Source: Tyto alba
Lineage: Eukaryota; Chordata; Aves; Strigiformes; Tytonidae
DNA length: 64,000 nucleotides
Assembly: GCF_018691265.1 (NCBI RefSeq)
Contig: NW_024881321.1
Location: forward strand, 13,891,387 to 13,955,386
Direction of reading: 5' to 3'
The position numbers and the translations under genes were made by a program. Under the pieces are notes generated by a model. The model was not told where the DNA came from and did no database searches. It saw only the letters and a list, made by a program, of their open reading frames with translations. Positions within the stretch are counted from its first letter, which is position 1; each line of letters begins with the position of its first letter. Below, one piece after another: positions 10,807-22,105 of the stretch.

Positions 10807-13775
10807 TGACACCCATATCTGAACAAGGGCTCTAGAATTCCCTTAAAAGCAGAGACATGTTCAGTGCAGAATAAATTTAATCCTAAAATACTCTTAAAAC
10901 CTGATTAAATACAAAAAAGTTATCCCTTTTTTTCAGTTAAGTGTCTAGTGATATACTAACATATCTAAGTTTTAGTGTGCTGGTAGAGTGTGCACAGTAA
11001 CTTTCCCATCCCACTCAAGGCACATTTCTTCAGGTTTTGGTTTATTTTTAAGGAATGGATATTCTTACAGCTGTGACCAGCTCTGAATATGGTATTCACA
11101 TCTTGATGTTGTTCTGATTATAGAATATAGCTCTGAATAGATTTCTGTCCTAACTAAATGGTGGGAATATAAGTCTCTGAGGAGCATCCTACAACAGAAG
11201 ACTCTATAGACTGTTTAAGTCACCTGAAACAAATAATCCTTTAACATATAAATGTTGTTCATTGAAGGGGGCTAATTGCTTAGTGTAGCCCAACATGAAA
11301 TATTCATCAGTTGGAGAATCTTGCTATGCTGGAGACAGGCTCTATGGGATCCTAATGTAACTGTGACAATGTTGATTTTTTTTTTTTTTTTTTCCAATAT
11401 TGAATAAAAAGATGATTAGGGATATTTTCAGCAAAGGGAAATGACAAGAGCATAGACATTAGATTATTCATAGATCAAGATTAATTATGCAATGCATTTC
11501 AATTAGAAATACAAAAATGTTTTGGAGTTTTAAGCTTCACTGCACAGAATGGGGATACATGGGTTCTTAACAGGTTTGTTTGTTTCTTTCTTTTTGAATC
11601 AATTGAGTATAGGGCACTGTGCTTCTAAATATATTTGTAATGTGATTGTATTTTTTTTCTCAATGCTTACTAAATTGATCAATAGAAATGCAACAGAGTT
11701 ATATTTTAATTTTCCCGTCTGATTATTTGTTTTAATAACAAAACATTATTCAGATAGAGTTAGAAGTACTAAGTTTTACTGAAATGACTGTGGTCTTAAA
11801 TTTTTTGAGATACCTGACACTTAGCTTTTATAGCTGTTATGACTGTATCAGTAATTCACACAGGAATAATTGTTAACTGTCAAGAACACAGTGTATTTCT
11901 AATAATATTCCATCAATGACATGTGTTTTACATTGTTAAATCATTTTGGCTGGAAAACAGAGGCTCAGAATGGAATATAAAAAGCCTGTTCTTTCAGTTT
12001 CTTTGCATTATTCATAAGTGCAGTACCTTGTCAGCACTTAGAGTGTAATCAAAACATAAATGATGTACGAATATTTTGTGTTCAAACTGCATGTAGGATG
12101 TTCCTAAGTTACACAATACATTGCATTGTCTTTTTTATAGTCAGTATAAAATTTTAACTATGTGTGTCATAAGTTCTGTAAAAGCAAGACTGTCTACTCT
12201 TTCCTTTTTGTTCTCTGATTCAAAAGGATAAGTTGAAATTAAGGAAAAAAACACCAAAAAAATCCCACAAAAAATTCAACAAGCTGGTTTTATCCTTTAC
12301 TACTCTATCTCATTCACACTCATTATGCTGTTGCATGGTATAACTTGATATAATTTTCAAACTAACTCTCTTGAGCACTGTTGTGAGTGTTTCAGAGATA
12401 AAAAACATCATGAATAAATACAAAAATGCCATGGCAGCCTTTTTTTTTTGTGCAGTGAAAAAAAGGACTATGAATTGTGACGTCTGGATTCTAATAGCTT
12501 GGAGTCTCTGACTATGTATTGAAAGTTGAATTAAAAAGAAGTCTAGATTCTGGAGAAATTGTGAAGTAGCAATGATAAATCAAAATTTAGCATACTGTGT
12601 TTCTACAAAAAGAAAAAAGATGAAAAATTAATGTGCAGTGATTTACAATTGAAATGTGGGAAGAAAAGTTAAAATTATTTTTATTATCCCATTTGATGCA
12701 CAGATTACAGAAAAAATATTCCTCCTATTACATTAGCTGGATTTCTTATTACCTGGCAAGTTTTCAGCAGCAACATGTATCTAACACCTTGCTTTCCCTA
12801 TTTTCTTTAATTTTGTTTGGGGACACTTGAGTGCAATAAAATAAAATGTAACTAGGAAACACCTTCAACTTTAACTGAAGTTATACAGAATACTGTTCCT
12901 GGAAGAAATTTGACTGATAATAAGCTTTTGGTGAGAAATATACTTAATTTTGCAAGATGCACACTCAAATTTAAATCAGTTCCCTATTCCAAGCAGCTGG
13001 AATATCCTACAACCCAATATTCAAAGTGTAAAGTAACATTTTTCCAAAATCACAAATTTTTCATAGTAAACAGATAAACATACATATGTATATGAAATCT
13101 ATACTTGTCTTTGTTAGCTATTTTTTTCTTTAGTATTAATTTTTCCTTATTATTTTAGCCTGCATGGGACTACATACTGTACAAACACAGAACTAAAGCA
13201 TGATTCATTGTCTTACAAATTCTTTATCAAAATCCAGTAGAAATTTTATCACTTGGTTTCACATAGAAAGGTTAATTTGAGGGCTGTATTAAGTCAGCAT
13301 GTGGTATCATCAAACCAGCAGTCTAACTGTTGTTGAGACTTTTTACATCAGATAAGGGAATAATAAAGAGATGTTTTTTCAGAAGTATGTGGAGAGCACC
13401 TCTCAAATATGACAGATTGTTTCTTAAAAAAATTAATAGTAAGCAACTGAGACTGATTCAATTGGAGACTGGAGTCAAGGTATTAACAATGAATAAGAGC
13501 AAATACAGAGGCTAAGGCAAGACATTGAGAGGCTAAGCACCTTGATTTAAGCTTGGAGAAATACAGAGAATAGGGAGTTTCAAAAGGTTGAGTGACACAG
13601 CCAAGGATATATACTATGAATAAAGTTTTTGCATAGTGTTCTGATTTGTAGTGAGCAAGGCCAGAAAAAAGATGTTTTACTAGTCAATTAATACAATACT
13701 CTGTTTAAATGTTTTGCTTGCAGGAAAGGTCCTATCTAAGAAGCATCATACAATCTAGAATTGAGACCTCTTATT
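10807..13775. other. Unique AT-rich DNA with short homopolymers
   Basis: No exon or repeat family seen. A T-run occurs at about 11378-11393. The stretch at about 11880-12130 has less simple sequence and could be a conserved noncoding element, but nothing in it is decisive. Confidence 0.45.
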
Positions 13776-13972
13776 TTCATAGAATTATAGCATCATAGAA
13801 TGGTTTAGATTGGAAGGCTTTTGAAGATCATCTAGTCCAACTCATCTGCCATGGTGTTGGACTTCCAGTTTAAAACCATTGCCCCTTGTCTTATCACTAC
13901 AAGCCTTGGTAGAAAGTCTCTCTCCATCTTGCTTATAGCCCCCGTTTATTGAAAGGTTGCAAAAAGGTCTCC

Positions 13973-14308
13973 TTAGTACCATCTCATTTCCAGACTGAAC
14001 AACCCCAACTCTCTCAGCCTTCCTTCATAGAAGAGATGTCCAGCCCTCATTTTTGTGGCCCTTCTCTGGACTCTGTCTAACAGGTCCATGTCTTTCTTAT
14101 GTTGATGACCCCAGAGCTGCATGAAGTATTCCAGGTGGATTCTCACAAGAGTGGAGTAGAGGGGGACTGTCAGGATCACCTCCCTCAACCTGCTGGCCAT
14201 GCTTCTGTTTATGCAGCCCAGAATATGATTGGCTTTCTGGGCTGCAAGGGCATATTGACCACTCATGCCTAATTTTTCATCTACCAGTATCCCCAAGTCC
14301 TTCTCCAC
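13973..14308 (-). pseudogene. CR1 ORF2 C-terminal remnant
   Basis: This is a 111-codon minus-strand frame beginning [20 protein letters not shown], then [20 protein letters not shown], then [40 protein letters not shown] and [14 protein letters not shown]. Each block is a standard CR1 RT thumb or C-terminal block (usual forms [64 protein letters not shown]). It is in the same element as the 14403-14642 frame, which lies upstream in the element's own direction but in a shifted frame. It lacks a meaningful start codon context and is a decayed fragment. Confidence 0.92.
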
Positions 14309-14402
14309 AAGGCTGCTCTCAATCCATTCAGCCCCCAGTCAGTACAGATTTTGTGGATTGCCCAACCCAGATACAGGACCTTGTACGTGGCCTTGTTGAA
14401 CT

Positions 14403-14642
14403 TCATGAATTTTTCATGGGCCACTCCTCAAGCCTGTCAAGGTCTCTCTGGATGACAACCCTTCCCTCTAGCGAATCAAGCGCACCAGTTATCCTGGTGT
14501 CATCTGCAAACTTGTTGCAGGTGCACTTAATCCCATCATCTACGTCACTGATGAAGATATTAAATAATATTGGTCCTACTACAGAACCTTGAAAGGTACA
14601 ACTCATTACTGGTTTCCACTTGGAAGTTGAACAATTGTCCAT
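14403..14642 (-). pseudogene. CR1 reverse transcriptase palm remnant
   Basis: This is a 79-codon minus-strand frame. Residues about 19-37 read GSVVGPILFNIFISDVDDG, the GVPQGSVLGPxLFNIFI..LDDG block of CR1 RT. Residues about 46-51 read FADDTR, the intact catalytic YxDD-type motif. It ends with IQRDLDRLEEWPMKNS, where CR1 has LQRDLDRLEEWA..N. Motif A (YLDFSKAFD) is not in this frame, and the element is frameshifted before the C-terminal part, so the fragment is inactive. Confidence 0.9.
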
Positions 14643-14995
14643 AACTTGTTGGACGCAGCCATCCAGCCAATTCCTTATCCATCTAACAACTCATCTGTCA
14701 AACCCATGCTTCTCTAATGTAGCAGCAAGAATATTGTGGGGGACTGTATCAAAGGTCTTACAGAAGTATAGGTAGATGAAATCCATAGCTGTTCCCTGGT
14801 CCACTGATACAGTCACTCCACCACAGAAGGCCACTACATTAGTCAGGCATGATTTGTCCTTGGTGAAACTATGTTGACTGTCTATATAATTACCTCCTTG
14901 TCTTCCATATGTTTTGACATGTCTTCCAGGAGGATCTGCTCCGTGATCTTATTGGGTATAGAGATGAGTGCTGAAAGGCTGAAAGCCTTACCTCA

Positions 14996-16775
14996 CAGAG
15001 GTAAGATGAGTGCTGGAATAATTTGTGAAAGTGCTCCAACCATTATAATAGCAAAAGGCTATTTGTCATCATGGTCACTGCCACATTTTAAAGAAGAGAA
15101 GCCAGATGTACTTCATCAGGTGCCTGTCTTCAGAGAAAGGCTAGACAGACTGGTTCCCAAGAAGACACAGGTGCCTATCTTCTACCATTTCTCTGTTTAA
15201 CCTGTGAAGAATAATAGTCATCTAAGATAGAAACTCCAAGTAATAAGAACATGTGATTGATTTTCTACGATCTTGTATTAGGAGACTTCAAACATTACAC
15301 CAAGACTAGATGCCCAACTTCTGTGCTTAACTGAGGTGTCCAGATTGTCAATGTCAGCCAAAATTCCAAACACAGTCAATATACCTGAAGGATTCACTTC
15401 TCAGTACCACATAATGAGCTTCCTTTATATACCTTACATATACCTTTATAACTGAATTGAGTGCTATTTATTTTAAAAGCTTTAGCCATCCTATAGCCAT
15501 GCTGATCATATGCACTTGATCTGTTTTTAAATTTCATCTATCTGCTATTGCTTGGCCCTACATGATACCAGATACGTTAGCGGGCTGAACCTCCACAGAA
15601 TACTGATTGCAATATTCTGGGGGATCTTATATCTATGTGATCTTTCTACATGTTTTCTGCCCAACAGAAATGTAGCAGTATAATTTTCCTGGCAGCATTC
15701 CTTGAAGTGGAAGTCAGACTGTACTTCTGGCATGTCTGTATGCACTGTGTGGTATGTACCCAAATATATATTTACAAACTTACATATACATGTACTGAAG
15801 CTGCCTAAAATCTGCAATTTTCAGAAAATAAATATCAACAACTCTATTTTTTAAAAGAATTGTTAAAAATATCTGAAAAATCTTACCTGGGTTATGAGTA
15901 TTCAGTCATAAAAATTATGTGTTGAACCTTCTGTACTATTAATGACTAATTGCTAAAGGCAGAATAAAAAATCTAAGGTAAGACTGCAGGCTCAGTATTT
16001 TTCTAAGTGAAACAGATGAGACCTAGAGTTTCCATGTAATAAACTTACCTCAGATTTCCGGAGTAAAATAAAGCCTGGAATAAACAATACCTGTCTAAAG
16101 AAATTAACTTTCAAATGGTATTTAAAATTGGTTCTAAAGTGGGTAGGTTATTTAAAATGAGGAAATGCTGAATCTAAAACACGTTGTAAGGAGTTTTAAA
16201 TATAAATAAAGTACTGAGATATTTAATTATATACAATTAAAATATATTTCAAAACCCAAGCAACATTTGCTTTAAATGACTACTTAGAGAGAAATAAAAA
16301 AATATAATGAATTCTTAAGACTCCAGTGGCATCATTTAAAAACAATATAGTGAATTTATTAAATTTGACATGGAAAATAAATATAATTAAATAAGGAAAT
16401 GTGTATTTTGATTTGAGACCTTCTTTCAGAAACCATGTATCACTGGTGTTGGGCAATTTTCTCTTCAGCATTTTTATAAGAAAAGTACAAACACATTTAG
16501 TGGCAATGGTATCAGTTTCACTTAAACACTGTCAACAGACATATTTAGTGTTAGCTAATGAAAGTAAGCTAAATGGTATTGTTCCCACTCTATTAGTTGG
16601 AAATGCATTATGGAACAACAAAAGAAGATGTACAATATGTACAATAGGTAGAAATATATCCAAAATAGTCCTGGCCCCAGTGGTATCCATTTTAAGTATC
16701 TAAATGAAATATACTAGTATAGTGCATAATTCAAAATTTGTCACCTATGTAGAACATAGGAATAATTTTGAAATA
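14996..16775. other. Unique AT-rich DNA, no gene seen
   Basis: The segment just beyond the CR1 edge (about 15000-15200) contains a 109-codon plus frame that is partly antisense to CR1, so it is not a gene. A block near 15290-15350 (ACTAGATGCCCAACTTCTGT and nearby TTAACTGAGGTGTCC) vaguely resembles the short dispersed repeat seen at 19.4 and 52.75 kb. Confidence 0.4.
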
Positions 16776-17345
16776 ACAGTGAATCACAAAATTGTAGGAC
16801 AGACCAGGTTGGCAGGGACCTCAAAAGATCATCTGGTCCAAACTTCTGTGGGAAAGACAGCCTCAATTAAATTATCTAGCACCCTGTACAATTGCATCTT
16901 GAAAACCTCCAGTGATAGGCACTCTACCAAGTCCCTGAGAAAGTTGTTCTAGTAACTGATTATCCTTACTGTAAAAAATTTCTTATATTGAGATGAAGCA
17001 CCTCCCAGAGCAACTTTTACTCATTGCCTTTTTGTGACTTCTTGTGAAGAGAAAGTCCCTATTTTGTTTGTAGCTGTCCTTTAAGTAATAAAATATTATA
17101 ATGAGGTTCTCTTGAGTCTTTTCTTCTCCAGGTGGAAGAGACTTAACTCCTTTAGTCTCTCCTCATAGGACAGGTTTTTCAGACCTTTGATTATCTTTGT
17201 GTGCTTCCTTTGCAGCCTTTCCTCTCTGTCTGTGTCTTTCTTGAATTGTGGGGCCAGAACTGGACACAGTACTCCAGGTACGGCCTGAAAAGTGCTGAGT
17301 GGGATGATCACATCATGATAATACAGCCTCATTTTTCAGAATGCA
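16776..17345 (-). mobile_element. CR1 LINE 3' end, minus strand
   Basis: The left side has the complement of the CR1 3' UTR ('...AGACCAGGTTGGCAGGGACCTC...', about 16801-16822), which on the minus strand is the usual GAGGTCCCT-type ending. A degraded tail precedes it. The right side covers the ORF2 C-terminus (17096-17332). The copy is about 570 bp and heavily 5'-truncated, as is usual for CR1. It is more diverged than the 19.9-kb copy. Confidence 0.88.
17096..17332 (-). pseudogene. CR1 ORF2 C-terminal fragment
   Basis: This is a 78-codon minus-strand frame. It contains FQAVPGVLCPVLAPQFKKDTDREERLQRKHTKIIKGLKN followed by SYEERLKELSLFHLEKKRLK, matching the CR1 pattern (…GVLCPVLGPPVQERHG…[34 protein letters not shown]). 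The fragment is truncated at both ends relative to the family and inactive. Confidence 0.85.
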
Positions 17346-19934
17346 AGAAGACTGAGATGAGAGTAGGAGACAAGATTTTTGTGCATCTATGTGATATGTT
17401 AAGAGAGGAAGGGAAGAGTATAAAAGTCAAAGAAAACTGGGAATGTAGAGATTTTATTTTAATAAAATTTTAAGATTAACTTTTTGATTTACTAATATAG
17501 AGAATCAATGTTATTCTTGTATATTGAACTACTCAGCCTTTCTTGCTATGCAAAAAATTGTCAGTCTTACAGTGTATCCTGAAGCAATTTCTTTACATCT
17601 ATGGAGTGACACAAAATACAAATGAAATGTTACATAGTTCAGCAGGAAATGCTGTAATTCTCTTGCTGTGTTTTAGAAACAATCAAATAAATGTTCATGG
17701 CAGGAAATTGCTAACTAGTCATTGTTTGAGCTGTATGGCTGTGTGTTTGTTCCTTAGAGTGATATGTATTTAATAGAATCAAATTTTCTCAGCTCAGTAG
17801 TTTGCCACCTTGTCTTTATTATTTAATGATTACAGTAAACAAATGATTATATTTATACTTCACATATATACATAGATATGTATCTCTTTAGATTTACACA
17901 GACAGACATATGTACCTGAGACTTCTGAAGTATTTTGTATCAAATATTGGGTTTTTTTAAAGTCTAGTGCGCATGGGATCTTTCAGAAAAAAATAGCTCA
18001 AATTAACTTTCAGAGTAAATTATTTAAACCACACTAAATAATTTTTTTAATATGTTTTATAGCAGATTATTTAGGCCACTTCATATATTATATAAATTCA
18101 ATTTCTTTCAATATGAGCTTAATCTGGTTTAAGGAATCTGCTTTAAATTCTCAGGCTTAGTTTGAATTTATTTTCCTGAGTCTCCCTATGTAGCCACATC
18201 CAAGGGCAATGTCTAGAGTAAACTGAGGAACTCTTTATAGGATGAATGGGAATAATTGTGCTAGTTCTAATCCAATGAACACAGGCAGTGCTCAGCTATA
18301 TTTTATCCTGAAAAATATGAATGAAGTTGTTCAAAGTGTATGGTCCATTACATTTTTGGTTACAATAGACTCATTTAATAAGAAATTCATAGGTAATACT
18401 ATGCTTTTATTATAAAACGAGTATTAAGTTTAGTCTCATTACAATTTTGCACAAGAAAGTTATTATATATTTTAAATTTATTTCATATTTAAAGGTAACT
18501 GGTCAAAATATTTTAAAATTTTAGGTGCTTAAAATGGTACTTGAGGTTTCTACAGATCTCGGACACATTTAGCCATAGCAGTCTTATTGTGAAAATTTTA
18601 GATTTTGTATATCAATAGATCCTGCTACAAGTTCATCACAGGTTAAAAGAAAGAATCACTTATTTAACAAGAAAAAAAAAAAATGTTTTCCGCATTACTT
18701 TAATAAATCCAGTTAACCACTAAACTTTACATGTTTTTCATTCATGTACAGTATTGAGACTGATTGTTTACAAATGTTCCACAGAGAAGATGCTGTTCTA
18801 AAAATTTGTAAAGAGAGTTAAGGTGCTTCTGGTAAATTATCTGTGACCATCTGGCCAGACAGTTTTTGTAGTTTTCCAGTTTCTGCAATCTGATTTTGTC
18901 TTATTTTCTCAAAAATTATTCCTCTATCAAAATCCCCATGCTACTAAAAGTCCTGAGTTTTCTTCCTTGTTCTGGTAGCTATGTTTGACACCTACTTTGT
19001 GCAAGAGCATTTTTCAATCTGGTCATCTTGCCCTTATAATGAAGTCCTTAAATTTTCTTGATTTTCAGTATTATTTAGCTGCCTTTGAGTATTATATCTG
19101 AACTCTAGTTTCTGGTCCAGAAGGTGCATCTCTCCTATAACCTGTATGTCAGTTTTTCCAAGTGTCATGGATACCTTGGAAGCTTAGAAAATTTCATATG
19201 GCAGTAGATTAATATACTTGAGCAGTTAAATATATCTCCTGGAAAATGAGATTATCCCAGAAATTTTGACACAAATTTCAGAATAAGACAGAAACCATAT
19301 ATGCTTATTTATGTTCATATGATCTCAGAAACTATAATCTCATTTCTCTTTATTAACCACAAGGGGAGAGTAAGGTGGCTATCTGAGATTTAGATATCTA
19401 ACTTCAGGTACTTAAGATTTCGTATATGAATGCTATTCCCACCTTCAAAATAAATGTTGAACTAATTTATCTACTCTAAAACTACATTCAAACTAGGCAT
19501 TGAAATATACCACAATCTTCAGAAAACCAGAATACTATTCATAGATTGACATAGTTATTAATCCCAATTTGTCATGTTGCTCACATATTTTATAATGCTT
19601 TATTTTGTTATAATGTTTTGTGTTCTTCAGTATTGTGACAAAAACCTGCAAAGGAAAAAACAAAAACAAAACCAAACTCTCAAAAAACTAAGAAAGAAAG
19701 GCTCTAGGGAGTGCTGGATCTTTTTGACCATTCCTAGACTTTTCTTAGTTGGGTCAACATAAAAGTTATTTGTAGTGGTATCATATCATATATTTTGGAT
19801 AGGAGTTATGTTCAGATGTGTGACACATTGCAAACAGATTCTTGAAGTTGGTTTTGCTGCCTCTACACATGTGTCAGTGCAAAAGAAGAACTTTCCTTGA
19901 TCAGAGATTTCTGAGTCATTATAGTTTCCTCAGG
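17346..19934. other. Unique AT-rich DNA; short dispersed repeat at 19395
   Basis: There is no exon. The 17-bp string TATCTAACTTCAGGTAC at 19395-19411 recurs exactly at 52751-52767 (see the findings). An A/C-rich stretch lies at about 19650-19690. Confidence 0.45.
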
Positions 19935-19954
19935 AAGCTGAAGAACTGACAAGA

Positions 19955-20248
19955 GTGTATTATGTGCCATTTCTAACCAACAATGATGAAAAGACAGAAT
20001 CTCTCAACACTTTCTTCACCTCTGTCTTTACCATCACTGCTGGACCCCAGGCCCTGGGGACAAAAATCCCGGTCGATGCAAACACAGACCCACCGTCAGT
20101 GAAGGAAGAGTTCGTATGCAAACGATTATTGGACCTTGACCTTTACAAATTGATGGGCCCTGATATTATCTACCCAAAGGTGTTAAGAGAGCTGGCTGAT
20201 GTTGTTGCAAGGCCACTCTCCATAATCTTGAGAAGTTGTGGAGACTGA
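19955..20248 (+). pseudogene. CR1 ORF2 linker and N-terminal RT remnant
   Basis: This is a 97-codon frame. SLNTFFTSVFTITAGPQALG corresponds to the CR1 block 'VLNAFFASVFT...', which precedes the RT domain. LDLYKLMGPDIIYPKVLREL then ADVVARPLSII correspond to '[32 protein letters not shown]', the first conserved RT block. The frame ends in GD* shortly before the LTR insertion site. The remaining RT motifs continue after the LTR from about 20,880. The fragment has no function by itself. Confidence 0.92.
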
Positions 20249-20334
20249 GGGATGTCCCAGAAGTCTGGAAGAAGGCTAATGTCACTCCCATCTACAAAAA
20301 GGTCTTAAAGGAGGATTGAGGAATTTGTGGGCCT

Positions 20335-20340
20335 ATCAGT
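20335..20340 (+). repeat. Left target-site duplication ATCAGT
   Basis: A 6-bp direct repeat, identical to 20876-20881, flanking the LTR. It lies inside CR1 sequence whose uninterrupted consensus has one copy here. Confidence 0.93.
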
Positions 20341-20498
20341 TGTTGGAGAATGGCTCAGAGACAAGCGTCCTGAGCCCACCGAGCAATTGTACGATCAGAG
20401 CCTGTTCTAGCCGCTGATGCTGGGCCCCACTAGGGTTTGTCTGCAGCTGCTCGCAGCTGCTGATACATGAAGAATGTCAGGGACGCTTCAGCCTTGTG

Positions 20499-20670
20499 TA
20501 CCGTGGTATGTCGAAAACAGGTTAAGGGGATTTAGGAATAGTGGTCTGAGAAACCTAGTGTTATGGTAACGGTGGTCTGAGAAACACTGTGTTATGGTAC
20601 CGTTGTGTATCGAAAACAAGTCAAGAGGAATTAGAAATAGTGGCATGAGAAACTTAGTGTTATGAGAAGC
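20499..20670 (+). repeat. Tandem-like U3 repeats within the LTR
   Basis: Unit A (20499-20566) and unit B (20598-20666) share the order TACCGTxGT, TCGAAAACA, then an AGTGG..TGAGAAAC..AGTGTTATG core, at a 99-bp period. A third copy of the 32-bp core (GGTCTGAGAAACACTGTGTTATGG) sits between them at about 20570-20602. Repeated U3 units are usually enhancer modules in retroviral LTRs. Confidence 0.85.
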
Positions 20671-20774
20671 TCGTGCTGTTAGCTAACTGCAAGTAGGTGG
20701 ACCGTGCGAATACGACCTTTAGAGCTTAAGCCAATCAGCTAGTGACTAGTAGGCATAATAATTATCATTGTCTG

Positions 20775-20780
20775 TATAAA
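20775..20780 (+). promoter_or_regulatory. LTR TATA box
   Basis: TATAAA about 95 bp before the LTR right end, in the correct orientation relative to the TG and CA termini. Confidence 0.75.
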
Positions 20781-20797
20781 TATATGTACCCTGGACC

Positions 20798-20803
20798 AAT
20801 AAA
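20798..20803 (+). terminator. LTR polyadenylation signal
   Basis: AATAAA 18 bp after the TATA box and 72 bp before the LTR end. This is a short-R arrangement. Confidence 0.75.
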
Positions 20804-20875
20804 GACACACGTAGATTGATGCTCTATCACCCACATTGAACCCGTCTCAGCGTGTCGTTCTTCCACGGCTCCGCA

Positions 20876-20881
20876 ATCAGT
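20876..20881 (+). repeat. Right target-site duplication ATCAGT
   Basis: Identical to 20335-20340. CR1 sequence resumes in register immediately after it. Confidence 0.93.
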
Positions 20882-21054
20882 CACACTTCAGTCCCTGGTA
20901 AATCATGGAATTAATTCTTCTGGGGGCTATCACAAGCCAAATAAAGCACATGATTGGGAAAATCCAGCACGGATTAACCAAGGTCAAATTGTGCTTGGCA
21001 AACCTGGTCACCTTCTATGACAAAGTAACCTACTCGGTTGATATGGGGTGAGCA

Positions 21055-21540
21055 GTGAACATTGTCTACCTGGATTTCTCCAAGGCTTTTGATACGGTTT
21101 CTCACAGCCTACTCCTAGAGGAACTGATGTGTTACAGTCTAGACAAGAGATCTGCGTGGTGGGTGTGGAACTGGCTGACAGGCCGCAGCCACAAGGTGCT
21201 GGTAAATAGCTGCTTTTCAAACTGTCAGCCTGTCACAACTGGTGTCCCCTGGGGATCAATATTGGGCCCAATGTTGTTTAATATCTTCATAAGTGGTCTG
21301 GATGATGGGATCAAGTGTACCTGAATGAAGTTTGCTGAGGATACTAAACCAAGTGGGGAAGTGGACACTCTGGAAGGGAGACCCACTCTGCAGGAGGGCT
21401 TGGGTAGGCTGGAAGAGTGGGCTAATGAGAACCTTATGAAGCTCAACAAGGACAAGCGTAAGGTCTTGCATCTGGTAAAACATAATCCAGCATTTCAGCA
21501 CATGCTGGGATCTACCTGCCTGGGGAGCGGCTCTGTGTAA
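21055..21540 (+). pseudogene. CR1 reverse transcriptase palm remnant (stop and altered catalytic box)
   Basis: Two abutting frames form this region. In the first (21055-21324) residues 4-15 are YLDFSKAFDTVS, RT motif A with its catalytic Asp. Further on are LLEELM.YSLDKRSAWWVWNWLTGR and GVPWGSILGPMLFNIFISG, where the usual Gln of GVPQGS is Trp. The frame then stops (TGA, 21322-21324). The next frame (21325-21540) starts MKFAEDTK, where FADDTK is expected, so the first catalytic Asp of the YxDD box is Glu. It continues to a CR1 RT thumb segment (EWANENLMKLNKDKRKVLHL). The stop and the catalytic change mean no RT activity. The order and sequence identify CR1 unambiguously. Confidence 0.93.
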
Positions 21541-21758
21541 GGGGACCTGGGGGCCCTGGTAGACAACAAGCTCAATATGAGAGAACAGTGTGCTGCAGCA
21601 ACAAGGAAAGCCAACAGGATTCTGTGTTGAATCGACAAGGGCATCACCAGCAGCCATGAAGAAATCTTTATCTCACTCTACTCAGTGTTTGTCAGAGAGC
21701 ACATCTGGAATACTGTGTTCAGCCTTAGTCCCCACTACACAAAAAAGATGTAGACAGG

Positions 21759-22052
21759 ATGGACAGTGTCAAAAGGAGGGCCACAAAGATGATCAAAGGC
21801 CTAGGAAACCTGCCATATGAGGAAAGGATGAGAGAATTTGGTTTGTTCAGCCCTGAGAAGAGAAGGTTTAAGGGAGACCTTATCACAATGTTCCAGTATT
21901 TAAAGGGTGGCTACAGAGAAGATGGAGACTCCCTTTATACAAGGAGTCACATGGAAAAGATGAGGCATAATGCATACAGGTTGCTCCTGGGGAGATTCCA
22001 TCTTTTCCAGACCATGCTTTTTCCAAGAATCTTTGGACCAGATAAAACTTGA
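21759..22052 (+). pseudogene. CR1 ORF2 C-terminal remnant
   Basis: This is a 97-codon frame: MDSVKRRATKMIKGLGNLPY, then EERMREFGLFSPEKRRFKGD, then LITMFQYLKGGYREDGDSLY, the near-standard CR1 C-terminus. The last expected block ([18 protein letters not shown]) is missing or degraded, and the frame runs into the 3' UTR. A frameshift separates it from the upstream RT frame. It is part of the copy that ends at about 22105. Confidence 0.92.
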
Positions 22053-22105
22053 GGTCCCTTCCAAACTGGTATTCTATGATTCTACAGTTCTGTGATTCTA
22101 TGCTT

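Larger units (their letters stand above)
13776..14995 (-). mobile_element. CR1 LINE copy, minus strand, 5'-truncated
   Basis: The low-coordinate end carries the complement of the CR1 3' tail (CATAGAATTATAGCATCATAGAATGG, about 13778-13803), so the element runs right to left. It covers the 3' UTR, the ORF2 C-terminus (13973-14308) and the RT catalytic region (14403-14642). The last recognisable part is the pre-motif-A segment near 14,750-14,990. Direct translation shows FADDTR, ERDLDRLEEW-like and [17 protein letters not shown] blocks in CR1 order. Frameshifts separate the two open frames. The upper edge fades into non-CR1 sequence near 14995. Confidence 0.92.
20341..20875 (+). mobile_element. 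ERVK-like solo LTR inserted in CR1
   Basis: A 535-bp element beginning TGTTGGAG and ending CTCCGCA. It has TG...CA termini and a perfect 6-bp target duplication (ATCAGT). A TATAAA box is at 20775-20780 and an AATAAA at 20798-20803. The poly(A) signal lies only about 23 bp after TATA, which implies a very short R and U5, the layout seen in betaretrovirus or alpharetrovirus-like elements. Six-bp duplications are typical of ERVK-class elements. The U3 holds an imperfect direct repeat of about 68 bp (20499-20566 and 20598-20666). No internal viral gene remains, so it is a solo LTR left by LTR-LTR recombination. The perfect duplication suggests a fairly recent event. There is no coding capacity. 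Confidence 0.92.
19935..22105 (+). mobile_element. CR1 LINE copy, about 1.6 kb, split by an LTR
   Basis: This is the longest CR1 copy in the window. It begins in the linker between endonuclease and RT (frame 19955-20248: SLNTFFTSVFT..., LDLYKLMGPDIIYPKVLREL). It is interrupted at 20340 by an ERVK-like LTR, resumes at 20876 and continues through the RT palm (21055-21540) and C-terminus (21759-22052). It ends with CR1 3' tail units (TTCTATGATTCTACAGTTCT, 22072-22091, and following). If the LTR and one ATCAGT copy are removed, the two CR1 parts abut in the correct order, which proves the insertion order. Internal stops and frame changes make it inactive. Confidence 0.95.
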
